Part shown: positions 56,998 through 64,000 of the stretch, in pieces
Position numbering within the stretch: position 1 is the stretch's first letter
Layout: each line of letters starts with the position of its first letter
Assembly: GCA_022495995.1 (NCBI GenBank)
Contig: JAFEMH010002505.1
Coordinates: forward strand, 1-64,000
Direction of reading: 5' to 3'
Source: Adenophora triphylla var. japonica
Lineage: Eukaryota; Streptophyta; Magnoliopsida; Asterales; Campanulaceae
Length of the DNA stretch: 64,000 nucleotides
Made by a program: the position numbers and the translations under genes
Notes under the pieces: model-generated
Seen by the model: the letters and a program-made list of their open reading frames with translations, nothing else
What the model was told of the DNA's origin: nothing
Databases searched by the model: none

Positions 56998-57419
56998 CTG
57001 TAGATTAGAAGCTAATACCGAAGTAACATAGGTCAGGTTGCACTGCAAAAGAAGTGTCTATTAGTTTTTGTATTACGCACTAATTACAATGCTTCATGCT
57101 CCTGTGAAGAATAAATTTCAATTCACATATCTCCAATATCAGGAAACAAAATCAAGTACGACGAACCATTCTTCGAGAAGGTCTTTCAACATGCCTGTCT
57201 AGAATCAATGTTAAGCACCTGGAAGGTTGAAAGGAAAGGGAGTCACCATGTATTCAAAGTAGAGTGGGGTACATACATTACCAAATAAAGGCATACAAGA
57301 AGACAAGAAACAGAATCCAAGCTCTAGTCTTGCCCATTTATTAGCTCTATCATTCAAATGTTTCCCAAAGAAAAGATAATTCCCCAACTGGACACCAACA
57401 AGATACAAGCCCCAGTAAC
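56998..57419 (-). CDS. PIGW: PIG-W/GWT1 internal exons, copy 2
   Basis: Exons 57419-57282, 57198-57167 and 57042-56998 repeat copy 1 at an offset of 1755 bases with the same predicted residues and splice sites, including the GC donor. The three exons total 215 bp, which is not a multiple of three, so reading two copies in series would shift the frame. Only one copy can contribute to a normal protein. Confidence 0.8.
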
Positions 57420-57634
57420 CTGAAAAGAAAAACAAGGAAATGCCTGATGAAAATGTGTCATCAAATGCCAAGCGAAGCAAAATATAAAAGATTAATGGTC
57501 AAAAGGTTCAGCCGTCATTGTAAGTGCTTTTACTTTGAAACTTGAGGAAAGAACTTCACCAAACCAATAACTAACTTTTGCATGTAGCCACGCATCTACC
57601 TGTGTGACATAATAACTGGCTGATTTTGCAAAAT

Positions 57635-57915
57635 ACTCCCTCCATCCCACGTGAGTAGTGGATATATTCCCTTTTCCGTCCGTCCCACGTGAGTGAATAC
57701 TACCTAAAATGGCAAAGTTTTAATACTATTACTCCCACTCATTTTCTCTCCTGCTTTATTTTATACTCACAACACCAATCCACTTACTATTCTCCCAATC
57801 ATTCTCTCTCCTATTTAATTTTTCATACTCACAAACATCTCCCGCTATTTCTCTCTCCTACTTTTCCTTAATTCTTGTGCCATATTTTTGGTATCCACTC
57901 TCGTGGGACGAAGAG
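57635..57915. mobile_element. Stowaway-type MITE, array copy 2
   Basis: Same element as at 55880; it differs by at least one base (CCAATCCACTTAC against CCAATCAACTTAC). Confidence 0.82.
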
Positions 57916-58030
57916 TGGTTAATAACAATGATGATTCATATCCAAAAAATAAAATAAAATAAAATCCTTGACGAATCGGTAGAAAGTTTAGCAAAGAAGA
58001 TGGTTCATGTCAAAAGAGCATTTTGGAAGT

Positions 58031-58140
58031 GGGGTAGGCGGGGTGGGTGGGGCGGTTTCAAAAAAAAAATTAAAAAAATTTTTTTGGGGGGGGGGGTAGG
58101 GGGGGGGGTAGGCAGGGGGTGGGGGGGGCGGTTTCCAAAA

Positions 58141-58171
<31 letters not shown>

Positions 58172-58310
58172 TGGGGTAGGCGGGGTGGGTGGGAGCGGTT
58201 TCAAAAAAAAAAATTTTTTTTTTTTGGGGGGTGGGGGTGGGGTAGGCGGGGGGGTGGGTGGGGCGGTTACAGAAAAAAAAATTGGGGGGGTGGGGTGGGG
58301 TGGGTGGGGG
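58031..58310. repeat. G-rich minisatellite, copy 2
   Basis: Same structure as 56274-56565 with different A, T and G run lengths and small rearrangements. It is the most variable part of the tandem unit. Confidence 0.92.
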
Positions 58311-58689
58311 CAGTTAAATTTTTTTTAATATTATTATTATGTTGTACCGAGCGTAATATGAGTTGTACATTAAGGCCAAGAACAAGAGTTGTAAAATGAT
58401 TTACGAATTTGAAATTGGTAAATCATTTTACAAAGAAAACCTCCTTTTTTACATCCTTGTAAAATGTTTTACATTTGACTTTCTTTTACAAGTGGTTACC
58501 AAACACTCGAAAGTAGGTAAAACATTTTTCGGAAAACATTTTACTTGAAACAAACACTTTCGAAAACAAGGAAAACATTTTCCGGAAAATGTTTTACATG
58601 AACAAACGGAGCCTAAGACACAAAGGCACGCAGACCACTAAACCAATAAAGCATATTATATTCCTGCAATTCTTAAGCCAGAGGGGGAT

Positions 58690-58732
<43 letters not shown>

Positions 58733-58735
58733 AGC

Positions 58736-59157
58736 CTGTAGATTAGAAGCTAATACCGAAGTAACATAGGTCAGGTTGCACTGCAAAAGAAGTGTCTATT
58801 AGTTTTTGTATTACGCACTAATTACAATGCTTCATGCTCCTGTGAAGAATAAATTTCAATTCACATATCTCCAATATCAGGAAACAAAATCAAGTACGAC
58901 GAACCATTCTTCGAGAAGGTCTTTCAACATGCCTGTCTAGAATCAATGTTAAGCACCTGGAAGGTTGAAAGGAAAGGGAGTCACCATGTATTCAAAGTAG
59001 AGTGGGGTACATACATTACCAAATAAAGGCATACAAGAAGACAAGAAACAGAATCCAAGCTCTAGTCTTGCCCATTTATTAGCTCTATCATTCAAATGTT
59101 TCCCAAAGAAAAGATAATTCCCCAACTGGACACCAACAAGATACAAGCCCCAGTAAC
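58736..59157 (-). CDS. PIGW: PIG-W/GWT1 internal exons, copy 3 (first met by the polymerase)
   Basis: Exons 59157-59020, 58936-58905 and 58780-58736 repeat copy 1 at an offset of 3493 bases with the same predicted residues and borders. This copy is most upstream in the transcript sense. No upstream PIG-W exon was recognised between 59769 and 64000, so the 5' part lies beyond the window or is lost. Confidence 0.8.
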
Positions 59158-59372
59158 CTGAAAAGAAAAACAAGGAAATGCCTGATGAAAATGTGTCATC
59201 AAATGCCAAGCGAAGCAAAATATAAAAGATTAATGGTCAAAAGGTTCAGCCGTCATTGTAAGTGCTTTACTTTGAAACTTGAGGAAAGAACTTCACCAAA
59301 CCAATAACTAACTTTTGCATGTAGCCACGCATCTACCTGTGTGACATAATAACTGGCTGATTTTGCAAAATA

Positions 59373-59653
59373 CTCCCTCCATCCCACGTGAGTAGTGGAT
59401 ATATTCCCTTTTCCGTCCGTCCCACGTGAGTGAATACTACCTAAAATGGCAAAGTTTTAATACTATTACTCCCACTCATTTTCTCTCCTGCTTTATTTTA
59501 TACTCACAACACCAATCAACTTACTATTCTCCCAATCATTCTCTCTCCTATTTAATTTTTCATACTCACAAACATCTCCCGCTATTTCTCTCTCCTACTT
59601 TTCCTTAATTCTTGTGCCATATTTTTGGTATCCACTCTCGTGGGACGAAGAGT
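59373..59653. mobile_element. Stowaway-type MITE, array copy 3
   Basis: Same element as at 55880, in the third R part. Confidence 0.82.
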
Positions 59654-59768
59654 GGTTAATAACAATGATGATTCATATCCAAAAATAAAATAAAATAAAA
59701 TCCTTGACGAATCAGTAGAAAGTTTAGCAAAGAAGATGGTTCATGTCAAAAGAGCATTTTGGAAGTGG

Positions 59769-60062
59769 AACGAAGGAGCCACATTGAAACGGAGGGGAAT
59801 TCTTGAATTTCAACTTACCAATGGAACTAGAGAAGTTTAGGCACACTTCATTCTTAACCAAGACCAGAGCACTCAACAAAATCTACTGTTACTGCAACGT
59901 TTGGGGTGCCAATTTCAGTGGGTTCAGATTCTCAACAAAATCCCATGGAAGTTCATTCTCATCTGTGAATTAATCCTGCTGGATATGGACCATGAATTTG
60001 ATTCTGGGAAATTGTGTGGATAGGTAAATCCTCTCTATGATGCATTCCCTCATATATATATA
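59769..60062. other. Right flank of the PIG-W array
   Basis: About 300 bases of moderate GC without a recognised exon; CTCAACAAAATC occurs twice (59871 and 59932). Confidence 0.45.
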
Positions 60063-60352
60063 CTCCCTCCGTCCCGTCCGAAAGGGCAAAATTTGTGTCT
60101 TGCACACGGGAATTAAGAAAAGTGATGTAGGAAAGAGAAAAAGTATATAGTGGAATAAATGTTGTGAGTGAAAGGTGATGTAGGAAAGAGAAAGTGGGGT
60201 AGAGAATAGTTAGTGGATATTTATTGTGAGAGTATGACAAGTGGGTCCCACAAATAACGAAGTAATAAAAAAATTTCCATTTCTGGGTTGTGCCCTTTCA
60301 AATGGGACGCCCAAAAAGGAAATTTGTACCCTTTCGGGCGGGACGGAGGGAG
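60063..60352. mobile_element. Stowaway-type MITE, 290 bp
   Basis: Starts CTCCCTCCGTCCCGTCCGAA and ends TTTCGGGCGGGACGGAGGGAG, nearly perfect inverted repeats. TA precedes it; a TATATA run follows. Confidence 0.88.
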
Positions 60353-60719
60353 TGTATATATATAAATATGTATATATATATATGTATATATTGTCTTTCT
60401 TTGTTTCTCTGCTTACTCCCTATAACATTTTCGTTTTACCTATAAACAGGATTCTAGGGTGTTGGACTTAGGGGCCAGGAAAACTGTAAATGTCAATCTT
60501 TTCTAACTTTCTTGACTCATAGCTCAAAATCCTACTCCTTTCACACCCACTTTCTCTGTATATTTGGAAGTGAAGGGTTCAGCTAAAGATTGGGACTTTT
60601 GTGTGGACTTTAGTGCTTCAAAATCAATAGTGGCGAACAGATAGCAGTCTCGTAGGCATAATAGTGTATCTCTCCAAATTGGTGAGTGAACTGTAAGTGG
60701 TGCAGCAGAGAACAGAAAG
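60353..60719. other. Intergenic between the MITE and the gypsy-type ORF
   Basis: A TA-rich start, then no recognised feature; probably the 3' flank of the minus-strand ORF. Confidence 0.4.
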
Positions 60720-61848
60720 TTAAAAACAGCAATATTGGCAAGAAAACAGAACAATCATAGGATTATTGTTCAATAAACAAGTAGGAAAGCAAAAGGGGAA
60801 AGGCCAGCAAGACAATGCTGCTTGCTCTCCTGTGAGATAAATCTCAAAAGTAAACTCGCTGCTCCAATACTCCTCCTTCATTGGTCGCGATTCAGCATTG
60901 GGCAGAGGAAATTCCCAACCATTCCGGCTCTCAACCAAGATCATGTGGGAGTTCCACCCTGAGACCTTGTCGGGCAAATTGATAAATAATTTGGGGGCCT
61001 TGGACCTAGCCGGGGTACTAATTCCTAAGGATCTTTTATCTACGGCAACCTTGAAGAACTTTCTAAATACGTTCATGGAAGGCTCGTACCCGACGAACCT
61101 GCACACCATAGCAAAACAGACAAGGACCCTAACCGTATTGGCTCCTAGCTGCATGGGAACAGCATCCATACACTCTAAAAACTCGCAGATGAAGGGGTCG
61201 AGAGGGAGTCGTAGCCCGGCCTCGTTTAAGGCCCAATGCACCCATTCTCGGTTCTTCCTCTGCTTATCAGTATAGTGAGTAAGACGGAAATCATCCCTGC
61301 TAATCTCGAAGAAATTGTGGAGGATTTCAATCCTTGATTCAGAACTTTTCTTAACCACAGCTGGCTTGGGGGCCACGTACCCTCTTTCATTCCAACCCGG
61401 AACAAGTGTCAAAATGCGTCCACAATGTTGCAGAGGAGGAGCTCGATGAGTCTTTAGTCGACATATCTTCAGAAGAAGAGGAAACCGGGGAATCAGAACT
61501 AGAAGGGGTTTCATCGGAGCTATCTATGGACGACCTAGATTCCCCTGAAAATTCTATCCTATTTTTAGGGAAGGGTGGTTTATTTGATTCCCTAATGTAA
61601 AACATGATGAAATGATCTATCAACTTATTAAAGAGACGAAAGCGGACAACCCTTTGGTTGTCCACCTCCAAATCTCCTACGCTATCTCTACCTGGGAGCT
61701 CTACAACCCCATAGCACAGACCCCAACTCTTCAAAATGGCACGAGATTCATCCCTACTCATCTCCTTCCTTCCATGGGCCCTATTTACGAGTATAAACCC
61801 TAAGGTTTTGAGTGCAATAACCATACCTAACACCTCTCTCACAACCAA
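60720..61848 (-). pseudogene. Gypsy-type transposon protein, Transposase_28-like, frame-broken
   Basis: Two minus-strand frames overlap near 61387-61514: 61848-61387 (Ser/Asp-rich, starting MVVREVLGMVIALKTLGFIL) and 61514-60720. The second has ..LPLDPFICEFLECMDAVPMQ.. followed by LVCFAMVCRFVGYEPSMNVF, which resembles the putative gypsy-type transposon domain filed as Transposase_28 (found in plant gypsy gag-like proteins). One frameshift separates the halves, so the gene looks inactive. It runs opposite to the polypurine-tract/LTR-like segment at 62369, so it may be an antisense ORF of a Tat-like relative, as in the element at the left of the window. Confidence 0.6.
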
Positions 61849-62368
61849 AAGTCCTAGCCATGGCAGAATTGAAAGAAAAATCGGAAATCAAGCCTAAAAA
61901 CAGAGGAATCGAAGGGTACCTTAGTTAATTTGGAGAGGAGGAAACTCGAAGGTGGAACAAAAGCTCAATTACGCTGAGAAAACCCTTTGCCTTGCTGTTG
62001 TTCTTGCTATGTATATTCGAGAGTTGGGGGTTTGTAAAAATTGAAAAAGGAAAAGGATTTTCCTTTTACACCTTATCCCAATCCTTACCTGAATAGGAAA
62101 GGATGGGGGGCACAACGGTTATTTGGTTCATCAATGCTTGTGTCGGTTCCCTATGCAAATGTCCAAACGTCAAATTGTACAATCATTACGGAAATTACGG
62201 CGCTTTAACACATCCAACCGTTCAAAAAGTCAATGGTCGAGATCAAGCCACGTCATCTCAGTCGACCATCCCACAGTTTCGACCGTCAAGTTACGATCTA
62301 TCTAAGGTTTCATCAAATTTTCTATAACTTCCTGGTCGACAAAGTCAACATAGAAAGTTGAGGGCTAC
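61849..62368. other. Upstream region of the Transposase_28-like ORF
   Basis: No coding feature accepted; overlapping short frames at 62103-62327 and 62123-62305 have no family resemblance. It ends with a polypurine-tract-like GTTGAGGGCTAC at 62357-62368. Confidence 0.4.
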
Positions 62369-62998
62369 TGAACGGAATAAATGTGACGGGCTAGGCCCAA
62401 CATACGAAGCTCAATTATTCAGACGTGACTACAGCAGCGTCATCAAGTGGACCGGCCCAGTTATTATAAGGCCCAACAACAAAGATCAGTCGACCTAGCT
62501 CATTGTCCAACCATCATTAATCCCGACCTCTCTTTATCCGACATACGATCATCTCCTTGTACAAATTATATCTGGCTATAATACAAAGTCAGATCGACCT
62601 TGATCCACTCGGGCGACCTCGACCTACAAAGACGTAGCACGACTAGAACTCTTTCCGTAACGGCTTCCTACAATCACGGAGTCAGTTACGTCCACGATTC
62701 TCTCCATGATCTTCGGGATTCAATACAATTCTACGCCAACACGATCTCCAATCAGAGTCTATAAATACCTCACAACATCCAACGTTCAAAGTTAATGTCT
62801 TATTTGTTGTTCAATTGATCTCAATACAGTTTATAAGCTCGTAACAAAACACCTTATCATTACGCCGGAAGGTCTTAGCCGGAGACCATCCCGGCTAGTC
62901 GTTTGTTCACTGGTTTCAGGTCAAATAAAGCCAGGAGATCAACCTAATTGCTGGATGTAGGCTGATCAACACGTTCCTTGCAGCATCAGTAACCACAC
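62369..62998 (+). repeat. LTR-like segment (about 0.63 kb)
   Basis: Begins TGAACGGAATAAATGTGACG right after GAGGGCTAC, the same junction style as the 3' LTR at 15925. It has a TATA-like CTATAAATACCTC (62760) and ends near CTTGCAGCATCA. No partner LTR was found, so it may be the 3' LTR of a truncated element or a solo LTR. The exact right end is uncertain. Confidence 0.5.
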
Positions 62999-64000
62999 AT
63001 AAAAAAAGAAGTACACTAGAAAATAATGCAGATATATATTACCTGCTAGATACAAGGGAAAGAAGCAGAAGCAATATTAGCAAAATCGAATTTGTACAAG
63101 TCCAATCTGCTAGAACCTGACATTTAAAGTTTGATTCTTTTTAATTACTAAAGAAAATACAGGTTTGGAGGCAAAAAAAATGAAAAATCGGAACAAGGTA
63201 GGCAAAGCTGTCCAGATACAAATCAATAATGTCGCAAACATTTCTAGGTAACGATGGCAATATGCTTTATAAAATCAAACGAAGTACAATTGTCAGTATC
63301 GTAGACCTTGTTATCAAAGTTCTTGAAATACGAGAGCACTTTCTCATTAGTGAAACATACTAAACTAAAAAATGCGCAATCAAGGGCGGAGAATATATAT
63401 AGAACCAATGAAAAGATCAACTGATGGAACAGAGAACAATACTTCTAAGTTTCTTAATTAGTTACTCCGACGGATATTTAGGGTAGACTGAAAATACTTA
63501 CAGTACAAAATATTATGATAGGAAGAACAAAGCAAAGGAAATCTATGATTATAGTCACTATGTAATCCCTCCGATCTCTAAACACCGCAACTGAGTCATC
63601 ATTCTTCTTTGATGAGCTTACTGACATAACATGACCTAGCGAGTAAAAACAGTATCATCTACTCAGTACAAACACATCATAGTACTCCTAATAAGCCTGA
63701 CCAATGCATATCAAGCAAATGTGACACGTGTCTTTCAAAGTGAAGGAATCTCCAAGCAAATATCAACGAATACAATGTGAATGAAACTAAAATATGATTA
63801 AGATACTAATCCCCTTGATCAAATACATCCTTTTCATCTTCATTTCTACACTAACAAAGGATAGAAACAATGCCTTTTTTCGTTCTTTTATATCGGTTTA
63901 CACAGCTTACTTTATCCAAATCACTTTACTTAAACTATAACTTTGTCCCATCCTCTCACTAACTCCCTCCCTCCATGGAAATTGCTATACTACTCAATCA
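62999..64000. other. Intergenic right end of the window
   Basis: AT-rich. No exon of the PIG-W gene and no other gene could be recognised on either strand. Confidence 0.45.

Larger units (their letters stand above)
55114..59768 (-). repeat. Tandem array of a 1.75-kb unit, 2.7 copies, carrying PIG-W exons
   Basis: The phrase TAAGACACAAAGGCACGCAG starts units at 55114, 56869 and 58614 (spacing 1755 and 1745). Each unit has an R part of about 1.16 kb (exons plus a MITE). Units 1 and 2 continue with an S part of about 0.59 kb (G-rich minisatellite plus a hAT-like tail). Unit 3 stops at 59768 after GCATTTTGGAAGTGG, so the order is R-S-R-S-R. By eye, copies differ only in microsatellite and homopolymer lengths and a few bases, so the array is young. 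Confidence 0.95.

Noticed and set aside
63040..63130. Small minus-strand exon-like block with AG and GTAATA borders
   Set aside because: The encoded residues do not match PIG-W or any family that I recognise.

Overview
The window is nuclear DNA of a flowering plant, most likely a eudicot. The evidence is a spliced bHLH71-type transcription factor gene, the 3' exons of a plant-type PIG-W/GWT1 gene, a caulimovirus-like integrated pararetrovirus, Tat/Ogre and Sirevirus LTR retrotransposons, CACTA and hAT elements, and many Stowaway-type MITEs. No bacterial, organellar or CRISPR features were seen. The species cannot be named from sequence alone. All calls were made by reading; no database search was run.

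Layout: (1) 1-17679 is a Ty3/gypsy element of the Tat/Ogre type in + orientation. Only the last bases of its 5' LTR lie in the window; the primer-binding site follows at about 20-40, and the 3' LTR is 15925-17679. Gag, protease and integrase remnants are present, but the reverse transcriptase and RNase H block is missing. Downstream of pol it carries two antisense coding regions that look like plant mobile domain (PMD) proteins, then several tandem arrays. (2) The element sits inside an endogenous pararetrovirus; coat protein and pol remnants resume at the LTR edge (17680-20627). (3) 20884-26108 is a non-autonomous CACTA element made almost entirely of simple and satellite repeats, inserted in a Stowaway tail. 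A 635-bp hAT-like element containing a tRNA-like segment follows immediately (26139-26773). (4) 28329-30956 (minus) is an apparently intact three-exon bHLH gene. (5) 31-36 kb is intergenic DNA with MITEs, a foldback element and minisatellites. (6) 36122-46499 is a complete minus-strand copia element of the Sirevirus type, with near-identical 767-bp LTRs, a 5-bp target duplication, an additional ORF after pol and multiplied polypurine tracts. (7) 46.5-52.5 kb is MITE-rich and also holds a GTGCCAG minisatellite and a tRNA-derived SINE. (8) 52547-59768 (minus) holds the 3' exons of a PIG-W/GWT1 gene. Three consecutive exons lie in a tandem array of about 1.75 kb, present 2.7 times. (9) 60-63 kb holds another gypsy-type remnant (a minus-strand Transposase_28-like ORF and an LTR-like segment). 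The last kilobase shows no gene.

Only two host genes are supported. The bHLH gene probably regulates transcription in the subgroup that includes the stomatal-lineage factors. The PIG-W gene would acylate inositol during GPI-anchor synthesis in the ER. They are unrelated in function. The most interesting points are the out-of-frame exon triplication in PIG-W, the antisense PMD coding in an RT-less Tat element, the satellite-filled CACTA element, and the contrast between intact LTRs and broken frames in the Sirevirus.
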